A DNA stretch of 64,000 nt from Yamagishiella unicocca (Eukaryota > Chlorophyta > Chlorophyceae > Chlamydomonadales > Volvocaceae). The translations under genes and the position numbers were made by a program. Location of the stretch: contig BDSL01000038.1 of NCBI GenBank assembly GCA_003116995.1, positions 124,001-188,000 on the forward strand. Reading direction: 5' to 3'. Below the pieces are notes generated by a model. That model worked only from the letters and a program-made list of their open reading frames with translations. It ran no database searches and was not told the origin of the DNA. Shown one piece after another: positions 12,801 through 23,480 of this stretch; position 1 is the stretch's first letter; each line of letters starts with the position of its first letter.

Positions 12801-15800
12801 GGCTGCGCTGCGCACCTTTTGTCCTGATCCTAGAAACCTAAACCCCGTAAAACGCATGTGTGGGCTGGCCGCGTTAGGATGGGCCCCTGGCTTCAACCAG
12901 GAAGACGTGTGGGTCCGTGGGTGCTCGCGGCTCAGTTCATATATAATACAGGCACGGTGACGCACGGTGCGTTCTATCGGCAGCTTGAATTCATTGGCAG
13001 CTGGATTTTGTGGTTTAAATGGTTAAATCGCCATACCTGCTGGGTTTCAGCGTCAAGAAGCTGAAACTCCGTTAGCACAGGTTCGTAGTCATCATCCAGA
13101 TTGTCCAGTCCCGTGTACATGATGATGTCTGACATGTTGTCATCGCTCAGTAGGCCAGCTGCACTAGAACCTGAGGAGGTTGCGACCGTCTTTGGAGCGA
13201 CCATGTGGGCGCCGTAGCGGAAGACCGAAGACCCATCCCCTGGCTTCAGCTTGTTGCTTGTGTCTGGTGATGAAGCCGCGGGTGGGGGCCGGAAAATAAG
13301 GAAGGAATCCTAAAGAAGGGCAATGGGAGACAGGACGGCGTGCCAGGAAAGCGGGATCCACATGAACCATTAAACCATTTATGCTGGTCGCTAACGGTAG
13401 CATTGCTGGTGCCTTATTTCACCAAACTATTCCCGTCTAAGCACCGATCGAACGCATCCCATCCCGTATATACGTATGCACAGCCCGGACAGCTATGTAC
13501 CGAATATGTGTTAAGTTCTCATCTCACCAATTACGACGCCGTCTCTGAGGTCGACGATAAGTAGCTTTGATGAAGCCTGCGGTGCAAAGCAATGGCCAAG
13601 GTGCAGAGCGTTCGTGAACAGGCAGATAATGAAACCAATGTGAGTTGACAGGTACGGCACATAGCCCATCAGGGTTTGCAAAGTATACATACAAGGCATA
13701 TACATGGCATTACTAAAAACGCACCTACCTTGGAAGAGCCATCCTGGCCTCCTGAAATATACAAGCGACGAGAGTCCGGCGACAAAGCTAGAGCCGCATC
13801 CTTGACCGCTGGAATGCGATCGGAGAAAGAATGAGCCACCGATGCCTTGAGATCGATGGGCCTGCAAAACAAACATATATGTCGTGATGCCGACATGCCA
13901 GACGACGGATCGGATAAGTCAGAAGTTGTTTTTGGATCTACGACAGCCAAGATTGATACGGCCCATACAACTCCATTACATGAGCTTGTCAACCGACTCC
14001 AAAAGGGACCATCCAAGCCACAAGCACGCTGTCATCCTGTCCACTACGGCAAGCACGCTGTCCTACTGCCTGCATTTTAGGGTTTAGGCCCTTATCGTGG
14101 CAATGATATCCTTACGTGCTCTCAGTGTCGTCAAGAAATGCTTTGGCAGTATTGCTCTTGATGAAGAGCGCTGCGCGAGCGAAGGTCAGGGAAGTTATGT
14201 CGCCATTCGCGATAGCTGGCAACTGATCTTGGAAACTGCCGCCTGTTTGGGACCTCAGCACTGACACCCACATCTTATACGTTGATGGCTTTGCGGTCTC
14301 CGACCTGCAGTAGGAACGTGTCAAAGTCGTCCTAGTATCAAAGGCCCGGAGGAGCTTGACAGCCATCGATGATGAACACACAGGGCCTCTGTTCTCTGCT
14401 TTCAACAGGGCCAGGCAGTGATAGATCCCGGCCAGGCCGGTTGCAAGGCTACGTGCAATAATTTTACTTGAGCGTGTGCATAGCTAGTGTGTTGATCCAC
14501 GGCAGGCAGGGGCAATCCGCCTTCCTTCACTCACGCTTTCCAAAAGCCCGTTGAAATTACTGTCAGCTCGGACTTGAGGTCCTCAGCAGTGGCGTTGCTC
14601 GACCCGCCGGTTTCACTGATTACCAACGGACTGGAGGCGATCAACGTGTCGTATCCAGGCAAGTGTACGCTCCCATGAGCGGTGTCTGGCAGATCAATCG
14701 CAATTTCCTGCCAAGTGCTCACGACCGTGTCGAACAACCACAGGCGGTTCTGTGGCTGCGCAGCTGCACAGGCAAGTACGAAATAACACATATTTTTTTA
14801 CGTTTAGTGCAAACCCCCAGTGAGGTTTAGGAGGAAAAATGTTTTAGTTGGCTGTGTAAAAGCACGTTGTGCGAATGCTAGCTCATCGCGAGGAGCAATC
14901 CACTCGAGCCCACTGACGTACCTATCTTGGAGGATGCCGCAGATCCTTGGTTATTACGACCGCCGTACACGATGAGGTACCGGCCATTCGAGGACGCGAT
15001 CATGGCCGCTTTTTGCAGTCCGCGAGTGCCATTGATATCCCCCGGCACGCTGGACTTCACCTGCATCATATGAGCGGGTTGTAGGAGATTTATGCACTTG
15101 GGTGCCGCAAATCTGCTGCACTGATATCCTTAACGAGATGGCTGCAACCATGATTGACGTCAGCAGAGGATGAATGGCGAGGCTCGTGCCAAACGGTGAA
15201 TATAGGCAGTTATGCCAAGTTGTTTATCCAAAGCTAATGTGTTCGCATGCCCCTATTCCCTTTAGACGCATTGCACACCTCCCCTCCAGATGCAGCTCAG
15301 GATGGGCGTAGGCATGCGGTGGGCAGCAGCAACCTTCACGCACGCAGAATGCATCGCACCGCCACGGCATGCTTGGTCCATGTTCCAGTGTCCCCAGTGA
15401 TTGCGAATGACCACATATCGTCCAGGAGTTTCCTGCGTGGCAAGGCATTCGGCGAAGGAATAGCAAGGGCGCAACGAAACCATGGCCGCTTCACTATGGT
15501 ACGTGCAAGGCAGGTGAAGCACGCATATACATGTCACTCCTACGATTCCCACTGCCTCCAAAATTTGGACAGCCACATCCACCCAGCACGTAAACCGACT
15601 TACGAGCTGTTGTCTATTCCTCCAAAGACCCAAAGCGTATTGCCGACGAGTGTGGCAGCAGCGTTCAGCCGAGGCGATGGCGCGTCGTCTCCGAGAGCAC
15701 GGTTGAAGAGTACCCGCCAGCTGGGAACCGTGAATGCATCCCCCAGGTCGAGCCACAGAACTTCGTTGGTCGCGACAGGCGACTTGCTTTCTGTCCTGTT

Positions 15801-17545
15801 GACGACTAAGCCACCAAACACCAAGACGCTGCCATTGTATACCATCGTTGAGTGCCCTGACCGCTGCGGACGAGACTGCGAGCAGAGGGCGAGGTAGGGT
15901 CAGGTCACTCTCAGCAGGCAGTAGCGTAGATAGCAACGATAGCTGAGACAAAAAGGGGACCATGGGCCTTGAATGGCCTGAATGCTCAAATCGATACCCT
16001 GCCATATGCCTGCCAACGTTTCGTGCATGTTAAACTGGAGCCGCCAACATGAGGGCACGTCCGGTCCCCGGGTTGGTGGCGGCTGCAGCTTCGAAGACAG
16101 TACTGTCACCGAGCATCTTTTGCGTGCTTGCGAAAGTAAGCACCCGAAGTAAATAATCAAGAGGAAAGCTTACCGCATGAGGCATTGGAAGCGGCGATGT
16201 GCGGCCTATCTATGAATCCTTGCAAAAAGTGAGAGCATTATTGGCAGTTCCCTGGTCGACATCTTCGCATGTCGCGCCCACCTTCAGCAACCCAGCTATT
16301 CCCCTGAAATGTTCTGCCCAACCCCAGGCTTCGAGTGTGCGGTCACGCCCGTTTGATGATTCTCACCAAATATCCCTCGCATACAGATGCCTTTACTTGA
16401 CTACCTCGCTTTCTCAGCATGATCAGCAACCCAACCACCCATGTCTACCTGTCACCATACGAGCGAGGCTACTGCCTCGAATCGCTTCTGGTCGCTCGTC
16501 AACACGTTTGTGGTTTGCCTCCCATTAATTTTTCGCATGGCGTCCCCTATGTATGTGCTTGCCCCTAGCTACCCCTGCCAGGCCCCAGTAACAAGCTCAA
16601 CAATAGCATACATGCTCATGTCCGTGATCCATGCTGCGCTCGACCCTTAGCTGCACGCGAGCACTACCTCCCTTCCACATCTCCCTGGCTCCTCACCGCA
16701 TTGCCAATGCTGGACCCTATCTTGTCCATCGTCAGCAGTGTCATGTCGGACAGATCAATGGTGCTGACCGAACTGATGGAGACAAAGCTCGAGCTGGCGG
16801 CAGTGCGCTGACCCCCCAGGAGGAATGCCTGTACATAGGTGGAGACCAGGCAGGGCCTTGGCAGGGGCTTGCCCGAATGACACGGTGGCCATTTCAGCCA
16901 GGTGGCAGCAGCGTCGGCCATCTCAATGCCATGGGTTGGTGCAAGGGGTCCGTGACGGATCACCGTCATGGACCCCTTGCAGGAAATGATGACACCCGAG
17001 ACAATGCTCATCAATAGCTTGATTTCGAGCAAGAGGCGCCGCTGGTAGGATTACGGCACGCCAGGTGAGAGGCTGGAGGCGAGAAGGTGGCGATCTTTGT
17101 TGAACGAGCCGGTGGGTCCAAACCACGCAGGTACGCTGACACGCCAAGCCTCTTAGCCCCAATGTAGGCCTGCCCGTGCCGGAGCCACCAGAAGCATACC
17201 TTGGTGCGCTTCCCTGAAGTTCCCGGCACGATTGTGATGGTGTGAGAAAACTGCTCCGCTGCAACATCCTTCCCCCGGCATAGCCCTGGTCAAGGGTGGC
17301 GGTTGGGCGTGAGAACGCAAGCATTATCATGTCCGCGCCGAGTGCTGCCAGGCGTCTCCTACCTACTCCGTCGAGGCACCATGGACGACTTTCCGCGTTG
17401 GCGCCCTACACGCAAAGAGTTTTGGCGACACGGCGACCCCATTTGTTTAGTAAGCTTTTCGCACTGCTCCGGGCATAACGAGCTGTCTGCAACTTGCCTG
17501 CCAAAACGAGACTGCTGAAAGAAATAGGACTACTGCAAAAGTCAT
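61..17545 (-). CDS. Gene A: giant multidomain surface protein (kelch, beta-helix, Cys-rich), 3' end outside window
   Basis: Forty-two exons, in order of transcription: 17545-17494, 17285-17200, 16828-16697, 15875-15604, 15432-15366, 15060-14922, 14763-14535, 14304-14116, 13861-13729, 13576-13528, 13263-13037, 12750-12610, 12401-12284, 12001-11788, 11268-11064, 10770-10531, 10219-9820, 9675-9616, 9529-9413, 9222-8924, 8602-8509, 8397-8242, 8111-7888, 7660-7323, 7095-7005, 6856-6780, 6601-6307, 6179-6036, 5847-5566, 5338-5237, 4965-4810, 4631-4547, 4262-3995, 3862-3589, 3341-3162, 2956-2751, 2551-1935, 1750-1623, 1266-1186, 898-800, 534-440, 124-61. The joined frame is 2,475 codons without a stop; splice phases agree at every junction. 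The start was chosen because it opens a signal peptide and its splice phase matches gene B. The membrane part expected from gene B lies left of position 61. Least certain are exon 22 (8397-8242, weak donor) and the donor of exon 14. No frameshift or stop was seen, so the copy looks intact here. The biological role is unknown; a cell-surface or matrix role is inferred. Confidence 0.8.
125..439 (-). repeat. Gene A intron 41 with a 28-bp direct repeat
   Basis: The intron holds two similar copies of tagtgctaacagatggatgc at about 239-266 and 277-304 (a few mismatches). A shorter doublet, cacctagtgcc, lies just left of the intron near positions 31-51. No coding potential is seen. Confidence 0.55.
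1186..1750 (-). CDS. Gene A exons 38-39: small beta-rich domain after the beta-helix
   Basis: The exons encode DGTREATTTVEVRPVSNATI, ending FTSTLKLQ, and then GKSGNYSVAVIAPRTLQDLE. Alternating hydrophobic residues suggest two beta-sheets, possibly an Ig-like cap; no family is recognised with certainty. Exon lengths of 128 and 81 bp equal those in gene B. Confidence 0.7.
1393..1468. repeat. Minisatellite in gene A intron 38
   Basis: About four imperfect copies of an 18-bp unit, ggccagatgccaaaatgc, follow each other. The last two are nearly identical. They are inside the intron 1267-1622. Confidence 0.7.
1797..1905. repeat. Minisatellite (cagccagcggcagg)n in gene A intron 37
   Basis: A run of roughly seven to eight units based on ggcaggcagccagc fills much of the intron 1751-1934. 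The short period makes frames open on both strands, but none is protein coding. Confidence 0.8.
1935..4965 (-). CDS. Gene A exons 31-37: pectin-lyase/POMP-like parallel beta-helix
   Basis: Residues about 1725-2319. The repeated pattern is F..N.A...GGA, for example FVNNTARDKGGAVSFEG, FSGNAGGDGGSMYLVQ and FTNNIAMSGGGIFL. This is the rung pattern of POMP-type parallel beta-helices. N-x-T/S sequons (NNT, NFT) are frequent, as expected for a secreted protein. The last exon (2551-1935, 617 bp) corresponds to two exons in gene B. Exons 4631-4547, 3862-3589, 3341-3162 and 2956-2751 are identical in length to their gene B partners. Confidence 0.8.
5237..6179 (-). CDS. Gene A exons 28-30: linker leading into the beta-helix
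   Basis: Exon 6179-6036 contains GVIFVPMPISARL and ends with MYDGDLLMLPE, almost the same as MYDDDLLMLPE in gene B. Exon 5847-5566 begins DKDLAITGTVTVDAAVVFHG, short beta-strands like the first rungs of a parallel beta-helix. Exon 5338-5237 has IRASNEATHEALEAVRRVLQ, a helix matched residue by residue by gene B. Confidence 0.7.
6307..9675 (-). CDS. Gene A exons 18-27: second kelch-type propeller
   Basis: Motifs seen include AILFGGLTAINK, TNDVHYLQYIPAQPAGAGTS, LLLVHGGVT followed by ELLGDLWAFDLQYR, MTGGGDSPGKR, VFLTGGYTYD and KVYYIDLQLG. The VHGG - LWAFDL - MTGGG - FLTGG - VYYIDL series is a kelch signature. Several exons (299, 94, 91 and 77 bp) have exactly the same length in gene B. Exon 8397-8242 is the weakest; its donor gtattc is unusual and the homology there is patchy. 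Confidence 0.72.
9820..10770 (-). CDS. Gene A exons 16-17: polar linker with polybasic cluster, entry to second propeller
   Basis: Exon 10770-10531 encodes 80 mostly polar residues (Asp, Ser, Gly rich). Exon 10219-9820 has the polybasic stretch RHRRRARRLG (about 10124-10098) and ends with VFGTAYAVLWQS, which aligns with IYGTAYVILWQG in gene B. Gene B carries the equivalent in a single exon. The polybasic stretch could be a proprotein-convertase cleavage site; that is inference only. Confidence 0.65.
11064..11268 (-). CDS. Gene A exon 15: short Pro-rich hinge
   Basis: This exon encodes 68 codons that begin with DYTCTCVPNDDEDLPPPSD and continue with repeated PP and SP pairs (PPSYPPNP, WLPPPPPG). 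It sits between the Tyr-rich linker and the polybasic segment, the place of the 1,113-codon hinge in gene B. SP and PP motifs like these are hydroxylated and glycosylated in algal wall proteins (known for the class; not shown here). Confidence 0.7.
11788..12001 (-). CDS. Gene A exon 14: Cys-containing helix plus Tyr-rich linker
   Basis: The first half (EESMRDVISTCDTLGSINS and on) resembles gene B exon 14, with conserved Leu/Cys spacing. The second half is a run of Tyr, Ser, Phe and Asp (for example YSYYNYFYSSYDYFYG). In gene B these two parts are separate exons; here they are one exon, so an intron differs between the paralogs. The donor is ambiguous: a GT at 11787 keeps the phase needed for the next exon but its consensus is weak. 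Confidence 0.65.
12284..17285 (-). CDS. Gene A exons 2-13: first kelch-type beta-propeller
   Basis: Residues about 18-611. Kelch hallmarks are visible: QFSHTITIVP, a GG pair in AFLLGGQ, RSGHSTMVYNGSVLVFGG, then PRLNAAATLV with LWVFGG, the DMWSF strand, NGRYLIVYGG, RLYISGGQD and LLLMYGGMS. These alternate a GG turn with a downstream Trp about 40-50 residues later. Each exon boundary falls at the same place and phase as in gene B. Kelch propellers bind proteins or glycans (established for the fold); the ligand here is unknown. Confidence 0.78.
16941..16980. repeat. Near-perfect 40-bp hairpin in gene A intron 2
   Basis: Left arm gcaaggggtccgtgacgg and right arm ccgtcatggaccccttgc are reverse complements with one mismatch around a 4-base loop. 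It is within the intron 16829-17199, close to the start of the gene. Confidence 0.75.
17494..17545 (-). CDS. Gene A exon 1: signal peptide
   Basis: The exon encodes MTFAVVLFLSAVSFWQA and then one base of a split codon. The peptide is short and hydrophobic with a small residue at its end, typical of a secretory signal. The donor follows GCA-A in phase 1, exactly the arrangement of gene B exon 1. Sequence identity with the gene B signal peptide is low, as usual for such peptides; position, length and phase are what match. Confidence 0.7.
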
Positions 17546-18231
17546 TCCGCGTGGTCCTAGGTCACGGCGAGCCTACAGATTTCGAGTTGGACATCCATAG
17601 TTGCTACGTACTACACGTGCAATAGAAGGCTCTGTCAGCGTTATAATATCTAGCATAGAAACAAGCCTTTGCACATGTGTATCCGTACTGTACATCTGAC
17701 CTTAAGTCTAACCAGCTCCCCAGTAACAAGTTGCTTTCATCATAATAACCGAAAAGCATTAACCCATTGACTTGTAACTATACGTAAGGGAAACCTACAA
17801 TGTGAGGATGTTCGAAGGAAACAGATAACTAGATCACGAAGGAGTTCGTGAAAGAGGCGTGCCCTATAGAACAATGTTCGGAAATGGTAGAATTGGGAAG
17901 TATATGCGGCTGCTCGAGTACTGTAGATGTTTGGTTTGCGGTGTGGACAACGAAAAGAGAGGCGCACGAAAAGAGATGTGGCGCGGAAAGAACGCTCAAT
18001 TGTTACATTGTTTGGGAAGTACAGTCTGCATGCGGCAGAAGGTAGCGACGCGGCGTCCCTTTGTTGTTGGGCTTATATATATGCGCAGAGCATGGCAATG
18101 GCGACACGTGGCTTTCGGGTTTGATGAATTATGCGCTGTAGCCAAAAGCTTTTTAGATTAAGCACACGATCCTTGGTATTGTGCTATCAAAGTTCGACAG
18201 GAAATGTAGGTAGCGTAGTAACAATGCGGAC

Positions 18232-18345
18232 AGGACAGAGGACTCAGGACTCAGACTCAGGACCCAGGACTCAGACTCAGGACTCAGACTCAGGACTCAG
18301 ACTCAGGACACAGGACTCAAGGTTTAGGACGAAAGACTCAGGACT
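18232..18345. repeat. Tandem repeat of gactcag type
   Basis: Alternating gactcag and gactcagg/gacccagg units repeat about fourteen times, decaying at the right end. Simple minisatellite. Confidence 0.85.
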
Positions 18346-18845
18346 GTAAACTCGCTACTGAACGTCAGTATTCAGGACTCGGCTTTGTTGCCTATTTGTC
18401 TTAACTTCGCGCGCGTATCAGCAGGCGGCCATCAGGTCCTTCTCGCTTCGTAGATTGAAGTGTATAATAAATCACACATAGCATAAGAATTCCATACGCC
18501 CGCAGGGTCCATTGTACAGGCAAAATGTTCTCACTCCTGCATGGGTAAAAAGTGGCCAACACAGTTCTCCTATACTGACGTTCCTACTCGCCACAGGCTT
18601 GCACTGATCTCTGTTCTTATACCAATACTTTCTGCTGCCTCCGGCGCAGGTAACAACATCCATAGGAGCATTTCGCATCACCGACACTTCCTACGTCCTT
18701 CACTTCCATTGCTGGGTACCTTGTCGACATACCTTTTGGAGCATACAATATTTCCAAGCGACCTTACAAAAGAGTGTGCTAATGAAGCCCGCCTTTTTGA
18801 GTGAGACCTGGATATTGGGCGGTGAGTGAAAGTCATTGATGTGTG

Positions 18846-18936
18846 GCGGGGAAAGTTAAGGAAAAAGTGTAAGGAGTGAGGAGTGCGGGGAAAGTTAAGG
18901 GAAAAGTGGAAGGTGTGAGGCCGCGAAAAGTTAAGA
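18846..18936. repeat. Imperfect tandem repeat, unit about 39 bp
   Basis: Units begin with gcggggaaagttaagg at 18846 and 18885 and a partial third unit, gcgaaaagttaaga, at about 18923. The open frame on the minus strand that spans it only reflects the repeat. Confidence 0.65.
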
Positions 18937-19408
18937 CAGTGTTTCTTCTGCGTTTGTTCGTCGGGCTTGTAGCATATAGGTATAGTATCTGTAGAGCAAT
19001 GGATGAATGGTAGCGAAAGGATCCGTGCCGGTGGAAATTGAAAGGGCATTTGCTGCTCAGCCAGCCTAGTCTGTAATTCCTGTAAATGTTTGTGTGTAAT
19101 TCCGTGCATTGTATCTGTAGTGGAATGTGCAGGAGGCTGCTTCATGCTGTACTTGCGAAGTACGGCAGGAAGTGTTGTGATATGTTCGGTAACTTGGAGA
19201 GCATGTTATAGCTTGTATCGTTTTAATAGAATTTCAAAATCTCAGGAATGTGGAAAAAGCTGTTTCCTACGCGGAGTGTTGGGACTGATGGTTACAATGA
19301 GCAGGGATATTTCCACCGTAGTGTTGCGGTAGCGCTTTCGTGCCGATCTCGTCTCATAGAAGCCACCGGCCTGGCATTGCTGGGCCTGGTGAAGGAGACC
19401 CATCGCCC

Positions 19409-20160
19409 GATATCGGGCACGCCAATCCCATAGCCGGCAAGACCCATGCGTGCATAGGCCGCGATAGGCCATTCATTATATAGGGTGCGGTAGCGCGCTT
19501 TCGGATCACCGCCTAGATGACTACTTCTGACATCGCGGTTCGCGCAGCGCGAACGAGCAGAGACGAGCGCAGCAGTGACCCTGAACTTTTGTCATTTTTT
19601 TTTGTTTAGAAAATTAACTGCTCGCAAAGTTGTATGCGGGCCTGCGGTAGTCCAAGCGCGCGCTGCGCAGAATTTCCCGCCTACGCTGCCAAGGTGTTCC
19701 AAGGGCGAGGTCACGAAGCGTAGAACGGCAGGCGATTTTCTGGGAGGCAGTCTGCTGACGCGATACGAGCATATGACCCCGGGTCCGTTAGCTGTCGGCC
19801 GTAACCCTTTAGTACACGCGCTTTCAACCTCTGTGTGCCGCATCGCAAACCCGATATCGGGCACGCCAACCGGCGGTCTCAGTTAGACTCTTTACACAGA
19901 AGTATGCAAATTGTGACATATACATTACAATTGCTTTTGTGAGGCTTTTGTAGCCGAGCTCCCGCCACTCCAAGCTTCGAACTGTGAAAAGGGCCTTACT
20001 GGTCCCGATATCGGGCACGCCAACCAGGGACGCCTTCACCTGCCAACAATTGGGGAACGGCTCGGTCTGGACAACGTCCTGCTGGACGGCGCTGTTGCCG
20101 CGATCGACCGCGAAGGCTTCACTTACGAGACCTTCGAAGCCGATATCGGGCACGCCAACC
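19409..20160. repeat. Four dispersed copies of gatatcgggcacgccaacc
   Basis: Copies are at 19409-19425 (one base different near the end), 19853-19871, 20007-20025 and 20142-20160; a truncated copy (gggcacgccaacc) is at 20713-20725. The four full copies share the palindrome cgatatcg, mostly extended to ccgatatcgg. The flanking sequences are unrelated and the spacing is irregular, so this is not a tandem array. All copies have the same orientation and all are in the spacer between the two starts. Confidence 0.75.
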
Positions 20161-21886
20161 GGCTGTGCGACGGCTGTCGAATCGTTCTTACGCTAGCGCT
20201 CATACCATATACGCAATATACTACGATCAAATATATATGCGACAATTCCCTAGTTTTGTTTGTTACGGCGAGTGAGCCGTCGTCGAGGGCCCAACGCCAC
20301 AGTCGACACAAAGCAGGCAACAAGCAGCTACATCCCGCTCCGCTGCTATCGATTAGAGCAGTGACGTTTGAGTCACAGCGTTTTCCGCGCGCTGGGCGAT
20401 GGTTTACTCGCACGCACGTAGCGACGCCGGAACAGCGTGTGCGCGGCAATCGATGCGCTCCAGCATTCGGTCACTGCCGTGCGTACGCGTTGGATGGATC
20501 GTTCGGAATGCGGATGCACCGCATGGGCACCTGAATACATCGCCGTCATCGGTGGCCTCACAGCAGCGTGCCATGGCGCTTATGAGCGCAGGCCCGAAGG
20601 CAACCGCCGCCGCAACCAGCACAGTTGAGCGGCGGGTGGCTGACGTCGCTGTCCTGGGCAGCAGCGGCGTGGCCCTGGCAGCGGCGTACTCGTTAGTCCG
20701 GCGTGGCAAGAAGGGCACGCCAACCAGTGGACACGACCAGTGCATAAACGTGTACGTATAAACCGCTGCTCCCTCCATGACGTTACTGCACACTCTATTG
20801 CTCTCCGTGTTTACAGCAAGTAAGTCAAGCCTTTGCAGCTGTCCACGTGTCAAGTATATGGCAGTAGTTTGAGTCTGAGTGGCCTGAAGACCTGTGTGGG
20901 TTTACACTTAACAGCATGTTGTCGCCAGAAGGGATGTATGACTTCTGACGACCTGAACGCTTCGGAAACAGGTGGCACACCAGCTGCCCTCCTACACGTC
21001 GCGTCGCGAAATGAGACACGTTATTCAGACCACGATGGTACGCTGTTACCAGTATAATCGATGCCATATGGACTGGTGTTGGTGTCGTGCCCGACAACGG
21101 GGTGCCGCGTCGCGTCGTGCCCGTCCCACACGGACTTGACATAGGACGGCCTAGCGCTGGCCTAGTATGACGCTGCGATCCTGGTCATCAGATCCATGCA
21201 TATGGCCACAGCCATAGCTGGCACATGCATCTCCTGGGCGGCTTCCATTCCCTTACCGTACGTGCCTAACCGTGCTGCAGAGTCGCGCTTCGGGTAGTGA
21301 CAGTTTGCAGGTGCTGGCTCTCAGTCCTACTGAGCTGTCGTGGCGATAGACGTTCCAAGAGCGCAATAAAATCACAGTGCACGGGGCAACAACTGTCACT
21401 CCTATCGGCCACTAGTACAACTTACAAGTGGGTTATTAGTTGGCGCTGGGAGGGGATTTGCGGTGATTGCTCCTGAGATAGACCGGCTTGCTGAGCTGAG
21501 TGGGTGGCCAAGTTCAAATCCTGCTGTCACGCGACACGGCAGGACTTCGCAACAAGGCCGACGCCAGGCCTGATTCTTACGCTGTTCGAAGCGCGCAGGC
21601 TACACCCGGCTAGGCTGTAGACGAAATGAAACTGATGAAAGGTTAGTTAATGCCTCATGCAAGTCGCTAACTCTTCCTGGTTCGGACCCGGATCCACTTG
21701 ATGACTCCCGACCGACGCACAGCCCACAGCGGTACTGGCCCTTGCAAAATAACATATGCTTGTTGTTACTATTGTTACGCATATGCAAGCACAACTGGGC
21801 ACCTCGTGCGACAGGATACTTTGAGTCAGTCGGGATTTCCAGAGGTGGCATTCTCCCGGCGGTCTAACCCAGTGTTGGTCAGGTGG

Positions 21887-22498
21887 GCCCGATGCGGTCA
21901 TCTTATCCAGTCATGCGATCCAGTTATTACCACTGCTAGCCACACCACCCACCGCGCTCCGGATTCGCGTCTCCAGAGCGGGGCTAACACCTTTTGATCA
22001 GGAACCCACTGAAAGTGTTATTTCGTCCTTGTCCTCACTACGTTCGCACGCCGGCACTCAGCTCCCGCCGGAGGGAAACAAAACCCGAAGTAGCAGTAAA
22101 TTGGCACTCAGCTCCCGGCAATCCCCTGGCTGGCACCCAGCTCCCAGCACCCCAATCTCCCAAACTAGCTGATGCAAAACGGCAATCAGGGCAAACATTC
22201 GTCAGTCGACAGATTCTTTTTCATGTTGCATATAGTGGCCAGTAGGACAACATCAAAGTTCATCATCTCTGGCACCCTCCAGCAGGGGCCAGGAGGAAAA
22301 ACACCAAACGCGCATCGTAGCCGGCACCGAACCGGACAGTGAAGTTGCAGCGTTTCAGGCCCGATGCGGTCATCTTATCCTGCCTTCGGCTCCAATGGAT
22401 TGTGATCCAGTTAATTACGTTATTACCACTGATAGATAGCCACACCACCCACGCACCGCGCTCCGCATGCACGTCTCCGGAGCGGAGCCGACACCAAT
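21887..22498 (+). repeat. Direct repeat pair, about 105-140 bp
   Basis: Copy 1 (21887-21990) and copy 2 (22359-22498) share gcccgatgcggtcatcttat, attaccactg, agccacaccaccca and a gcgctccg...cgtctcc.gagcgg block, separated by small indels. Between them, gctcccgcc-like ggcactcagctcccg is repeated three times at about 22051-22150. Origin unknown; probably a mobile element remnant. Confidence 0.65.
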
Positions 22499-22506
22499 GT
22501 GCTGGG

Positions 22507-23198
22507 GGATTCGTTATCGGTCCGGGTTGTTTTGGGGCTGGGGTTTTCCCTTGCTTCTTGCTTTCCGTGTCTGCGGGTTGTGCCCTGCTCAGGGTTCGTG
22601 CTTTTTGGGATGAGAGGCGGGCGGTTCCGCTGCTTGCATCATTGCGGCGCTCCACTGCTGGTTCGTCGGTTGCTGGCCTGCTAGGTTGGTTGGTGGTCGG
22701 TTCCTGATAGGGGAGCCTCTAGCGCAAATTCCCCCTGGGGTCCTGGCTGCTGCTGTTTTGCCTCCGGACTGTCGCTCGGCTGGTTGTTGCAACGGTTCCA
22801 GACCAATGGTACAACCATCGGGCACATCGCCTGACACTGAGGAAGACGGACGAGACAGAGACCGACGTGCACCTTCCGGAACAAATAAAGGCAAACCAAC
22901 AGAACACCAATCGACAGGCCATAGGCAAACAGAGCAGCAGCCAGCACCCCAGGGGGAATTTGCACTAGAGGCTCCCCTATCAGGAAGCGACCACCAACCA
23001 ACCTAACAGCCCAGCAACCGACGAACCAGTGAAGCACCGCAACTAACGATGCAAGCATCGGGACCGTCCGCCGCCTACCCTCTCATACATCCCGAAAAGC
23101 ACGGACCCCAAGCAGGGCTCAACGCGCATATAGAACCGGAAAGTAAGAAGCAAGGGAGACCCCAGCCCCCCAAAACAACCCGGACCGATAACGAATCC
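22507..23198. repeat. Foldback (long inverted repeat) element
   Basis: Left arm 22507-22763 and right arm 22923-23198 are reverse complements with scattered mismatches and small indels; shared blocks include ggattcgttatcggtccggg and ataggggagcctctag. The loop (22764-22922) has a related sequence in opposite orientation at about 23710-23803. Open frames across the arms are hydrophobic but arise from the repeat. It looks like a foldback transposon or two inverted copies of one element; no target duplication was found. Confidence 0.7.
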
Positions 23199-23480
23199 AC
23201 CAGTACCTCAGCCAGTCCTCCACACACAAGCAAGGCGAGTGGCGACAACCCGCAAAAAAGGATGCCGAGGCCCCACTGCATCCCAGCCTTTCTGGGGAAG
23301 CCCCAATGTAGCAAAGCCCCTTAGAAGGGCCCAAAACTCACCACCCCACGGCGAATGGCACGATCCAGGAGACCACTTACTTCCCGGAGTAAGGGGGGTA
23401 CCACCAGCCCCCGCCCTTTTCAAGGCCGCAGCCATGAACCGGCGCGCGCCCCACCTCCATGGCAGTAATAGCCGCCAGGA

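Noticed and set aside
20404..20853. 150-codon open frame on the minus strand in the spacer
   Set aside because: No domain, low-complexity composition, overlaps open frames on the other strand.
22681..23058. Hydrophobic open frame on the minus strand in the spacer
   Set aside because: It lies across the foldback arms and loop, has no known motif, and the complementary frame is equally open.
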